33,175 nucleotides of DNA from a bacterium (GTDB lineage Bacteria; Patescibacteriota; Minisyncoccia; Phycocordibacterales; UBA12079). Below are positions 6,461 through 12,141 of this stretch, in pieces. Made by a program: the position numbers and the translations under genes. Where the stretch lies: the NCBI GenBank assembly GCA_030641525.1, contig DAOWHH010000014.1:1-33175 (forward strand), in the 5' to 3' direction. The notes below the pieces were generated by a model that was given only the letters and a program-made list of their open reading frames with translations, had not been told where the DNA came from and searched no databases. Each line of letters begins with the position of its first letter. Position 1 is the first letter of the stretch.

Positions 6461-6616
6461 AAATTATTTATTTGTTTATGTACTTTTGTGGGTCGTCTGC
6501 CTTAGGCAGAAAAACATTAGCCGTTACACCACACCCCGAAATTATTTATTTGTTTATGTACTTTTGTGGGTCGTCTGCCTTAGGCAGAAAAACATTAGTC
6601 GTTACACCACACCCCG
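6461..6616 (-). repeat. Two tandem 78-bp units carrying a tRNA-Pro 5' half
   Basis: Units 6461-6538 and 6539-6616 differ at a single base in the tRNA-like part. In minus orientation each unit is a tRNA-Pro 5' half (CGGGGTGTGGTGTAACGGCT...) in which the anticodon arm is replaced by the palindrome TCTGCCTAAGGCAGA and then GACGAC, followed by about 31 bp of AT-rich spacer. No 3' tRNA half follows. The apparent repeated reading frames on the + strand across this tract are artefacts. Confidence 0.88.
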
Positions 6617-6620
6617 ATAT

Positions 6621-6875
6621 TTAATTGTTTATATATTGTTTTAATATCGTATTCTTTATCCATTCTCTTCCCTTTCCTCCTTTTAACATTTTCTCTCTTA
6701 ATATAGCCTGACTTCGTGTATTATATGATTCTTTATATATTATTTCAAATACACCTTTGTTTTTTGTATACTTTTCTCTTCCAGAATTATGTCGCTCTAA
6801 TCTATCATCCAAATTTTTTGTCTGCCCAATATAAGTTTGATTTTTATTATTTTTTAAAATATAAACATAATACAT
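6621..6875 (-). CDS. GIY-YIG endonuclease domain protein
   Basis: An 84-residue single-domain GIY-YIG nuclease of the small stand-alone (URI/UPF0213-like) group. The signature is intact. Y-V-Y-I-L (3-7) is followed by Y-I-G (15-17), the catalytic Arg is in N-L-D-D-R-L-E-R-H (about R25), and the metal-binding Glu is in R-E-K-M-L-K-G-G-K-G-R-E-W-I (about E61). Such proteins are often present in several copies in CPR genomes; their role is not settled. The gene is bracketed by tRNA-Pro 5'-half copies (6884-6930 before it, 6570-6616 after it). A fragment of a second GIY-YIG gene lies beyond the upstream copy. An AGG sits very close to the ATG, so the ribosome-binding site is weak. It could be a mobile or homing-type gene; that is inference. 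Confidence 0.9.
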   Translation of the reverse strand: MYYVYILKNNKNQTYIGQTKNLDDRLERHNSGREKYTKNKGVFEIIYKESYNTRSQAILREKMLKGGKGREWIKNTILKQYINN

Positions 6876-6883
6876 CCTAGTTA

Positions 6884-6930
6884 GTCGTCTGCCTTAGGCA
6901 GAAAAACATTAGCCGTTACACCACACCCCG
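6884..6930 (-). repeat. Third tRNA-Pro 5'-half copy, upstream of the GIY-YIG gene
   Basis: A 47-bp match to the tRNA-like parts of the units at 6461-6616, with the same replaced anticodon arm. With those units it forms direct repeats flanking the nuclease gene. Confidence 0.88.
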
Positions 6931-6962
6931 ATTATTTTAACAATGTATTTTTTATCCATTCT
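6931..6962 (-). pseudogene. 3' fragment of a second GIY-YIG gene
   Basis: On the minus strand these 32 bases match the 3' end of the GIY-YIG gene at 27 positions and would encode E-W-I-K-N-T-L-L-K-stop (intact copy: E-W-I-K-N-T-I-L-K-Q). As with the intact gene, the fragment is followed at once by a tRNA-Pro 5'-half copy, so the whole unit has been duplicated and one copy lost its 5' part. Confidence 0.7.
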
Positions 6963-6992
6963 ATCATATTCTTAACCAATTTAAAATTAATT

Positions 6993-7415
6993 TTAAATAA
7001 TAATATCTTCAAAATATTTAACTTCAAATTTTTTGTCCTTTATATTTAAAAAGATAATTATAATATCAAATTGCCATTCTCTTTCATCAGAAATTTCTTT
7101 TTCCATTAAATAAGTCTGAAAAACTCTAGATAATCTCTGTAATTTCCAATGATGTATATTATCACTTACTAGATAATTATCCATTATTCCATTAATATTC
7201 CACCATCTATCACCACAGGAGACACTTTTTACCTCTATAAAATGAATTCTTTGATTTTTTTTAGGAAAAAAGGATTTTTTCTGAGCAATAATATCAATCT
7301 CACCCCATTTTTTTAAATAATTTCTATCGATAATTTTAAAGTCATTTTTCTTCAAAAATTTACAAGCCCTATCTTCACCCAAATTCCCTATTTTTCTTTT
7401 TTCACTTATTCCCAT
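6993..7415 (-). CDS. YraN / UPF0102 family endonuclease-like protein
   Basis: UPF0102 proteins have a PD-(D/E)XK nuclease-type fold; their biological role is unclear and DNA processing or repair is the usual suggestion. The 140 residues show the family order. G-N-L-G-E-D-R-A-C-K-F-L (E14) is followed by the R-N-Y-L-K-K-W-G-E-I-D-I-I-A active-site strand (E39, D41) and then I-E-V-K (E61, K63). The gap between the last two carries about eight extra residues (S-F-F-P-K-K-N-Q) compared with typical members. The region after residue 66 is diverged. The protein is cytosolic. It lies directly upstream of the GIY-YIG remnant, with 30 bp between. Confidence 0.85.
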   Translation of the reverse strand: MGISEKRKIGNLGEDRACKFLKKNDFKIIDRNYLKKWGEIDIIAQKKSFFPKKNQRIHFIEVKSVSCGDRWWNINGIMDNYLVSDNIHHWKLQRLSRVFQTYLMEKEISDEREWQFDIIIIFLNIKDKKFEVKYFEDIII

Positions 7416-7729
7416 CTTTTTATTACTTTAAATTAGAAAACAGAATCCTACTACGAACTTTCTAAACAGTAAATCTCTCGTAACAAGTTCTATTTTATAA
7501 TTCAAAGTCTTATTATGATAACATATATATAAAATATATGTTTTTCCTATAAAAAAAGTAGGAACAACACAAGATATGTTTCTTAGTAACATATATTTTC
7601 TATCTATCAACTAGTCAAAGAGTTTCTAAAAAGATAATGTCTTTTTATCATAATATACTTATATTAAGCCATATTTAAAGATAATTTGACACCTACAAAA
7701 AGACAAATCACTTGTTTATAAAGGTCAAG

Positions 7730-7769
7730 TTATACACTTTATACACCGTTTTATCCACATTTATACACA
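7730..7769 (+). promoter_or_regulatory. Cluster of four DnaA-box-like nonamers
   Basis: TTATACACT (7730), TTATACACC (7739), TTATCCACA (7751) and TTATACACA (7761) lie in the same orientation within 40 bp. The last two match the TTATNCACA consensus exactly and the first two have one change each at the final base. It sits in the longest gene-poor gap of the window (7416-8064), beside an AT-rich tract. The rest of that gap holds only the orphan repeat at 7884-7982 and two short ORFs that I do not accept. Confidence 0.65.
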
Positions 7770-7883
7770 ATTTAGATATAAAATTGGCATAAATAGAAAT
7801 TTTTATAAAAAGATTCTGACTAGCATATCTAATAACAAAGATATACTAATCGGAGATCGTTTAAACAGTCAAGACTTATAACT

Positions 7884-7982
7884 GTTCGGTTCTCCACAAA
7901 AAGCCTGTAAAAGCTTCTCTCTACCCTCAAAAAACAAAAATATCTAGTAATTACTAGGTATTTTTGTTTTTGTGTAGGGTAA
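7884..7982. repeat. Orphan, decayed copy of the tRNA-Gly-associated hairpin unit
   Basis: The left part GTTCGGTTCTCCAC, an AAAAGCCTG...AAGCTT-type hairpin and CTCTACCC align step by step with 4649-4693. A long palindrome centred on CTAGTAATTACTAG (about 7928-7971) and GTAGGGTA follow. The tRNA gene expected on the right is absent. Confidence 0.65.
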
Positions 7983-8064
7983 TGGACAATATTAAAACCT
8001 CTTTTAGGCATTAATTGGACACAATTCAGCTTGGATCACTTCTATTTAATGTGCACAATGTTCA

Positions 8065-8343
8065 TTATATTTTTATTATCTCAATTGCCTTACCTTTGGT
8101 TAATGCTTCAGCAATTTTTTTATAAGCAGAGGATAAAATTCTCTGAAATGTGCTTTGAGAGGTCTTCATTTGTTTAGCACATTCGGTTTGATCTAGATCT
8201 TTTACATTTTTCAATCTTATTGCTTCTAACTCTTCATTACTTAACTCAACCACTTCCAAAGACCCCATTGGTATTCCCTGAGGCTTGAAATAAGTCACAT
8301 CCGGTTTAAATTTTATTCTTCTACAAAGTCTTGGTCTTGTCAT
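8065..8343 (-). CDS. DUF134 / UPF0251 family DNA-binding protein
   Basis: A 92-residue protein that matches the DUF134 (UPF0251) family along its length. The start T-R-P-R-L-C-R-R-I leads into P-D-V-T-Y-F-K-P-Q-G-I-P. The helix-turn-helix part L-S-N-E-E-L-E-A-I-R-L-K-N-V-K-D-L-D-Q then continues with Q-M-K-T-S-Q-S-T-F-Q-R-I-L-S-S-A-Y-K-K-I-A-E-A-L. The HTH resembles sigma-70 region 4, so a transcriptional regulator is likely; targets are unknown. The neighbour on the same strand is a DUF5320 gene, a pairing seen with metal-cluster-related genes elsewhere. A TAGAAT box ends exactly 7 nt before the ATG, so the mRNA is probably leaderless and separate from the DUF5320 transcript. Confidence 0.92.
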   Translation of the reverse strand: MTRPRLCRRIKFKPDVTYFKPQGIPMGSLEVVELSNEELEAIRLKNVKDLDQTECAKQMKTSQSTFQRILSSAYKKIAEALTKGKAIEIIKI

Positions 8344-8350
8344 GTATATT

Positions 8351-8356
8351 ATTCTA
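8351..8356 (-). promoter_or_regulatory. -10 box of the DUF134 gene, leaderless
   Basis: On the minus strand TAGAAT ends 7 nt before the ATG, with TTAATA 16 bp further upstream as a possible -35. Confidence 0.5.
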
Positions 8357-8376
8357 CTACAATTACTAATTTTATT

Positions 8377-8402
8377 AAGAAAAGCCCCTTTTTCGGGGGC
8401 TC
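8377..8402 (-). terminator. Terminator of the DUF5320 gene
   Basis: On the minus strand AGCCCC-CGAAAAA-GGGGCT is followed by TTTCTT, six bases after the stop codon. Confidence 0.88.
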
Positions 8403-8407
8403 CTCTC

Positions 8408-8611
8408 TTATTTCTGGTCTTTTAAGGCTTCTTTTTCCTCACGAACTGCTTTTAACTCTTTCTCTAACATTTTTTCTTCTTCATCCAAAGCTTCTTTTTC
8501 GTTTTTTTGAGTCCAAGCTCTACATCTCGGGCTATAAACACAGCAAGGACCACAACCTCTTCCAGTTCTAGAACCCAAGCCTCGAGGACCAGTTCCATCT
8601 AATCTAGGCAT
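8408..8611 (-). CDS. DUF5320 domain protein
   Basis: A 67-residue protein with the DUF5320 signature: a Gly/Arg-rich N-terminus M-P-R-L-D-G-T-G-P-R-G-L-G-S-R-T-G-R-G, then a short Cys cluster (C-G-P-C-C, plus one more Cys at about residue 30). A C-terminal charged coiled coil (about 36-67) follows. The cysteines suggest metal or cluster binding; no function is established for the family as far as I know. It has its own terminator and a TTGACA-18-TATACT promoter, with a leader of about 45 nt that lacks an obvious Shine-Dalgarno. It lies just upstream of the DUF134 regulator gene on the same strand. Confidence 0.88.
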   Translation of the reverse strand: MPRLDGTGPRGLGSRTGRGCGPCCVYSPRCRAWTQKNEKEALDEEEKMLEKELKAVREEKEALKDQK

Positions 8612-8664
8612 AATATAATATTTTATTTATATTGATAAAATCGACCTTTCACTATTATGTTATA

Positions 8665-8694
8665 AGTATATACCCATAACTATATTCCTGTCAA
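8665..8694 (-). promoter_or_regulatory. Promoter and candidate operator of the DUF5320 gene
   Basis: On the minus strand TTGACA (8689-8694), an 18-bp spacer, then TATACT (8665-8670). A dyad GTTAT-N12-ATAAC (about 8660-8681) overlaps the -10 and is a possible binding site for the adjacent DUF134 protein; that link is inference. Confidence 0.6.
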
Positions 8695-8762
8695 GGAAAA
8701 CAAAAAAAATATAGCAATAAAAGATATTTATGCTAAAAACGAAATCTTGTGCAATATAGGCG

Positions 8763-8839
8763 GAGAATCAGTTCGATTCTCCCTACCCGCTACAAAAATA
8801 TAATGCAAAAATGCTATTGCATTTTTTTCATTATTTTTG
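8763..8839. repeat. Inverted 20-bp copy of the tRNA-Gly 3' end plus long hairpin
   Basis: 8771-8790 is the exact reverse complement of the tRNA-Gly (UCC) 3' end at 8841-8860. Between them a hairpin with ACAAAAATA...TATTTTTGT arms and a GCAAAAATGC-type inner stem can act as the tRNA terminator. A second small hairpin, GGAGAATC-AGTTC-GATTCTCC, spans 8763-8783. Confidence 0.85.
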
Positions 8840-8910
8840 TGCGGGTAGGGAGAATCGAACTCCCGTTTACTGCTTGGAAGGCAGTTGTTCTACCACTAAA
8901 CTATACCCGC
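8840..8910 (-). tRNA. tRNA-Gly (UCC)
   Basis: Acceptor GCGGGTA/TACCCGC, anticodon arm ACTGC-CTTCCAA-GCAGT giving TCC, the standard GTTCGATTC T loop, A73 and no encoded CCA. The 5' half is identical to the GCC isoacceptor at 4740-4810. Confidence 0.95.
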
Positions 8911-8979
8911 ATTATTTTTCATATTTTAACATAAAATATAGGAATATAAAATATTTATTTTATTTTTAATATATTGATG

Positions 8980-8985
8980 TATAAT
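8980..8985 (+). promoter_or_regulatory. -10 box of tRNA-Arg
   Basis: TATAAT ends 9 nt before the first base of the tRNA, so transcription would start almost at the mature 5' end. Confidence 0.55.
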
Positions 8986-8994
8986 ATAAACTAT

Positions 8995-9066
8995 GTCCTC
9001 GTGGTGAAATGGATATCACAACGGTCTTCGGAACCGTTATTGTGGGTTCGAATCCTGCCGAGGACA
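8995..9066 (+). tRNA. tRNA-Arg (UCG)
   Basis: Acceptor GTCCTCG/CGAGGAC, anticodon arm ACGGT-CTTCGGA-ACCGT giving TCG, T loop GTTCGAATC, A73, no encoded CCA. It is not part of the repeat arrays that surround the other tRNAs. Confidence 0.94.
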
Positions 9067-9079
9067 CAAATTTACATAG

Positions 9080-9095
9080 TGTTTCACCAGAAACA
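9080..9095. promoter_or_regulatory. parS-like site 1
   Basis: TGTTTCACCAGAAACA matches the bacterial ParB-binding consensus TGTTTCACGTGAAACA at 14 of 16 positions; both changes are in the central four bases. Confidence 0.45.
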
Positions 9096-9111
9096 TCTAA
9101 AACCTTAATAA

Positions 9112-9127
9112 TGTTTTATATAAAACA
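9112..9127. promoter_or_regulatory. parS-like palindrome 2 (weak)
   Basis: TGTTTTATATAAAACA is a perfect palindrome matching parS at 12 of 16 positions, all differences being transitions. It also sits at the stop codon of the minus-strand hydrolase gene and may simply be a terminator hairpin. Confidence 0.25.
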
Positions 9128-9571
9128 TTAAAAATTATCTATTTTCTCCTTAATTAACTGGAAAAGAGTCTGATTTCCATTTAATCTGTAATTTGGAACA
9201 AATTGGTCGTGCCTAATATTATCCAAATTTAAAACCTCAATTCTTCCTTTTGTAGAATTAAACATTTGTAAAGGCCAAAGCATCTTATTTGAAAATCTAG
9301 CAAAAAAATCACTTCCTGAACAAAAACAAAATATTGGAAAATCACTTATTTTTCTAGGTTTATTAACAGGACAAATAGCAATAATTCCTTTAATTTTTTG
9401 AATATTACCATTTTCAATAGCTAAAAGAGCTATTTCTGTGCCTATACTTTCAGTAAAAAATAAATACTCGTCATTTGGGTTTTTATCAAAAATCTTAATA
9501 ACTTCATCAGAAGCATTAGAAATGCTATAAGGAATCATCTTTCTACTCCAATTTAACTCTATTACATCCAA
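9128..9571 (-). CDS. Alpha/beta-hydrolase-like protein, N-terminus probably missing
   Basis: The 147 residues look like the later part of a small alpha/beta hydrolase. There is a nucleophile elbow F-F-T-E-S-I-G-T-E (Ser about 42), a later acid candidate in C-S-G-S-D-F-F (about 87-89), and a late histidine in N-I-R-H-D-Q-F (about 119-120). The order Ser-Asp-His fits the fold. The first strand and oxyanion loop expected before the V-I-E-L-N-W strand are absent. The frame opens only a few codons upstream after a TAG, and the only candidate starts are TTG at 9571 or an ATG 11 codons in. The gene may therefore be 5'-truncated or frame-disrupted. The substrate is unknown. It is divergent from cca. 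Confidence 0.6.
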   Translation of the reverse strand: MDVIELNWSRKMIPYSISNASDEVIKIFDKNPNDEYLFFTESIGTEIALLAIENGNIQKIKGIIAICPVNKPRKISDFPIFCFCSGSDFFARFSNKMLWPLQMFNSTKGRIEVLNLDNIRHDQFVPNYRLNGNQTLFQLIKEKIDNF

Positions 9572-9632
9572 TCTAAATTTTTGGAATTCCTAAAACCAAG
9601 GATTTTTTATATTATTTTAATATAAAACTTGA

Positions 9633-9638
9633 TATACT
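9633..9638 (+). promoter_or_regulatory. -10 box of cca, leaderless
   Basis: TATACT ends exactly 7 nt before the ATG at 9646, which predicts a transcript beginning at the start codon. No clear -35 or Shine-Dalgarno is seen. Confidence 0.6.
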
Positions 9639-9645
9639 AAATACA

Positions 9646-11142
9646 ATGTTAAATATTAAAAACATTCCAAAAGAAGTTACACGTGTAACTGAAACTTTAG
9701 AAAAAGCTGATTTTGAGGCTTATCTTGTTGGTGGTTGTGTTAGAGATTTATTATTAAATAAAAAACCAAAAGATTGGGATATTACTACTAATGCTAAGCC
9801 AGAACAAATATTAGAACTTTTTGAGCATACTTTTTATGAAAATTCATTTGGAACAGTAGGAGTTGTTTCAGACCCTAAATCTACGGTCGGGCAAAGTGAA
9901 ACAATAGACGAAAGTCTAAAAACCATAGAAATAACCCCTTATCGTTTAGAAAGTCGTTATTCAGACAGCAGGCATCCAGATTCTGTTATTTTTAGTGATA
10001 AATTAGAAGATGATTTAAAAAGAAGAGATTTCACTATTAATGCTTTAGCCTATAATGTATCAAAAGATAAATTAGTAGATCTTTATAAAGGACAAAAAGA
10101 TATAAAGGACAAAATCATCCGAACTGTTGGTGAACCTGAAAATCGTTTTGATGAAGACTCCCTTAGAATATTGAGAGCAGTACGACTTGCAACAGAATTA
10201 GATTTTTCAATTGAACAAAAAACAGAAAAAAATATCTTAAAATTTGCGAGTAAATTGAAAAATATTTCACAGGAAAGGATACGAGATGAATTTTCTAAAA
10301 TTCTTATGTCGGATAATCCTATGAGTGGTATTATTTTAAGTCAAAAACTTGGTCTTCTTACATATATTATTCCTGAATTAGAAAAAGGTATAAACGAAAC
10401 ACAGAAAGGAGCTCATATCTATACAATATGGGAGCATAATTTACGCGCTCTGCAACATTCTGCAGACAAAAAATTTCCATTACATCTTCGTTTATCTGCC
10501 TTATTACACGATATTGCTAAACCACACACTAAATATTGGCATAAGGATAAAAAAGAATTTACTTTTTATGGTCATGAGGTAGTAGGGGAAAGGGTTTCAC
10601 GTGAAATATTACAAAGATTAAGATACTCTAAAAACACCATTGATATTGTCACAAAATTAGTTAGAAACCATCTTTTCTTTTCTGATATAGAAAAAATCAC
10701 ATTATCAGCAGTAAGACGAATTATTAGAAATATGGGATCAGAAAATGTTTGGGATCTTATGAAACTCCGCACTTGCGACAGGATAGGGATGGGGAGACCT
10801 AAAGAAAAACCTTATAGATTAAGGAAATATATGGCGATGATAGAAGAAGCGATGAAAGACCCTGTCTCTGTTAAAATGTTAAAAATAGACGGCAATAGAA
10901 TTATGGAAATAATAAACGAAAAACCTGGACCCAAAATAGGTTTGGTTTTAAATGCCTTAATGGAAGAAGTCCTAGACAATCCAAAATTAAATACAAAAAA
11001 ATATCTTGAATCTAGGACTTTAGAATTAATAAAATTACCTCAAAAACAATTAGAATCCCTAAGTAAAAAAGGGGAAGAAAAAAAAGAGATTTTGGAGAAA
11101 GAAGAAATTGGAGAGATCAGAAAAAGACACGGTGTTAAATAA
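9646..11142 (+). CDS. cca: CCA-adding tRNA nucleotidyltransferase with HD domain
   Basis: Adds or repairs the 3' CCA of tRNAs without a nucleic-acid template; none of the tRNAs here encodes CCA, so it is essential in this genome. Class II nucleotidyltransferase features are clear: G-G-C-V-R-D-L-L-L (29-37), the catalytic D-W-D (43-45), R-R-D-F-T-I-N-A-L-A-Y (126-136), and the base-selecting E-D-S-L-R-I-L-R-A-V-R (171-181). A C-terminal HD phosphohydrolase domain has H-D at 289-290 (A-L-L-H-D-I-A-K-P). The 498-residue length is normal for the HD-containing bacterial type. A poly(A) polymerase identity is possible in principle but less likely. A good parS-like site lies inside the gene at 10593-10608. 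Confidence 0.95.
   Translation: MLNIKNIPKEVTRVTETLEKADFEAYLVGGCVRDLLLNKKPKDWDITTNAKPEQILELFEHTFYENSFGTVGVVSDPKSTVGQSETIDESLKTIEITPYRLESRYSDSRHPDSVIFSDKLEDDLKRRDFTINALAYNVSKDKLVDLYKGQKDIKDKIIRTVGEPENRFDEDSLRILRAVRLATELDFSIEQKTEKNILKFASKLKNISQERIRDEFSKILMSDNPMSGIILSQKLGLLTYIIPELEKGINETQKGAHIYTIWEHNLRALQHSADKKFPLHLRLSALLHDIAKPHTKYWHKDKKEFTFYGHEVVGERVSREILQRLRYSKNTIDIVTKLVRNHLFFSDIEKITLSAVRRIIRNMGSENVWDLMKLRTCDRIGMGRPKEKPYRLRKYMAMIEEAMKDPVSVKMLKIDGNRIMEIINEKPGPKIGLVLNALMEEVLDNPKLNTKKYLESRTLELIKLPQKQLESLSKKGEEKKEILEKEEIGEIRKRHGVK
10593..10608. promoter_or_regulatory. parS-like site 3, inside cca
   Basis: GGTTTCACGTGAAATA has the complete 13-base core GTTTCACGTGAAA of parS and matches 14 of 16 positions. 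Chromosomal parS sites are commonly inside genes near the origin. Confidence 0.55.
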
Positions 11143-11157
11143 TTCAAAAAATAATAA

Positions 11158-11173
11158 TGTTTCATGTAAAACA
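11158..11173. promoter_or_regulatory. parS-like site 4
   Basis: TGTTTCATGTAAAACA matches parS at 14 of 16 positions, both changes being transitions. It lies just after the cca stop codon. Confidence 0.45.
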
Positions 11174-11174
11174 T

Positions 11175-11203
11175 AAATTTCGGAGGCTCAGCCTCCGAAA
11201 TTT
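11175..11203. repeat. 13-bp perfect hairpin after cca
   Basis: AAATTTCGGAGGC and GCCTCCGAAATTT pair around TCA. A hairpin of the same form but different sequence occupies the matching place before the second secreted paralogue (11957-11991). It is followed by a conserved TTATAAACAT...CTTGTT leader. Confidence 0.65.
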
Positions 11204-11353
11204 GGTATCTTATAAACATTAAGTCTTGTTAAAAAAATAAGCTTGTTTTATAATAAAGAAAGTATAATAAATTAATAATTTAATAGGCTCTTATCAAAAT
11301 ATTAAGCCTTGTATTCAGATATTTATAGAACATCTAAATACTAAATTAAGTAT

Positions 11354-11896
11354 ATGAAACAAATATTAATATTAGCAATTGTATTTACATTTAATTCTTT
11401 TTTTATTACTCCTGTTATGGCACAAGAGGATGTTGAGATTGTTCCGACATTATATACAGATGAAAGTTCAGATCCTACTAATGTTGCTGCTATTGGGTCA
11501 TGGTGGTCAAGAACAAAAAATAATTTCAGTTCTATATTTAGACGAAGTCCAGTAAAAACCGTGCAGAAAGCCCCACCAGCAGCACCAGCACCACAAATAA
11601 GAACTACCTCCACTAGCGGTGGGTCATCATGGTGGTCAAGAACAAAAATTAATCTCAGTTCTATGTTTAAACAAATAAAAATAGCCCAACCAGCACCAAC
11701 AGCACCACAAATAACAACAACAAAATCTGTTTCATTATGGGGAAAAGTGGTTAATGTTATAAAAAGAGAACCAAAAGCACCTGCTGGAGTTGAGTCTCGA
11801 TTAAAAACAACCAGTAAAGATAAAAATTTAGAAAGATTAGAAAATATTGAAATAAAAGATATAGAATTAGAAAGATTAGAAGAAACTATAATATAA
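11354..11896 (+). CDS. Secreted repeat protein, paralogue 1
   Basis: No known family recognised. A Sec signal peptide is clear: M-K-Q-I-L-I-L-A-I-V, a hydrophobic core to residue 20, and a cleavage site V-M-A|Q after residue 23. The mature part is low-complexity. Two internal repeats start W-W-S-R-T-K-(N/I)-N-(F/L)-S-S (50-60 and 93-103), each followed by a Pro/Ala-rich linker ending A-P-Q-I. A third partial repeat is at about 128. A charged L-E-R-L-E tail closes it. The first 102 coding bases are identical to those of the next gene. It is probably an exported or surface protein; the W-W-x-R-T-K units may bind membrane or cell-wall material, which is a guess. There is no ribosome-binding site at the ATG. 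Confidence 0.8.
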   Translation: MKQILILAIVFTFNSFFITPVMAQEDVEIVPTLYTDESSDPTNVAAIGSWWSRTKNNFSSIFRRSPVKTVQKAPPAAPAPQIRTTSTSGGSSWWSRTKINLSSMFKQIKIAQPAPTAPQITTTKSVSLWGKVVNVIKREPKAPAGVESRLKTTSKDKNLERLENIEIKDIELERLEETII

Positions 11897-11956
11897 ATAA
11901 TTAACTGAAAAATTAAAAAATTGATAATAAATTTTTTATTATCAGAAAACTACTAT

Positions 11957-11991
11957 CTTAATCTCCAAAGATCCAATCTTTGGAGATTAAG
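11957..11991. repeat. 16-bp perfect hairpin between the paralogues
   Basis: CTTAATCTCCAAAGAT and its exact complement surround CCA. Then comes a TTGTAAACAC...CCTTGTTTTAA leader resembling that of paralogue 1, and a further AGGCTTTTAT-TTA-TATAAAAAGCCT hairpin (about 12070-12100). It probably terminates paralogue 1 or shapes the leader of paralogue 2. Confidence 0.65.
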
Positions 11992-12141
11992 TTTTGTAAA
12001 CACCAAGCCTTGTTTTAAAAATAAGTTTGTTTTACAATAAATAAAACATCTTAAATATTACTAATTAGCAGGCTTTTATTTATATAAAAAGCCTCGTATT
12101 TAGGTTTAAAAAAAACGCCCGAATACTAAATATTTAAATAT

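Noticed and set aside
6461-6616. Tandem 78-bp units considered as a CRISPR array
   Set aside because: There are only two units, the spacers are identical, the repeat is a tRNA half and no cas genes are present.
6385-6644. Two overlapping + strand ORFs with repeated peptides such as R-Y-T-T-P-R-N-Y-L-F-V-Y
   Set aside because: The repeats come from the 78-bp tandem units and antisense tRNA-Pro sequence. Two frames are open equally and neither has a start signal.
7428-8011. Two minus-strand ORFs of 60 codons
   Set aside because: They have no ribosome-binding site, promoter or recognisable sequence, and the second runs through the orphan palindrome.
8749-8934. + strand ORF of 61 codons
   Set aside because: It covers the tRNA-Gly (UCC) antisense strand and its inverted copy.
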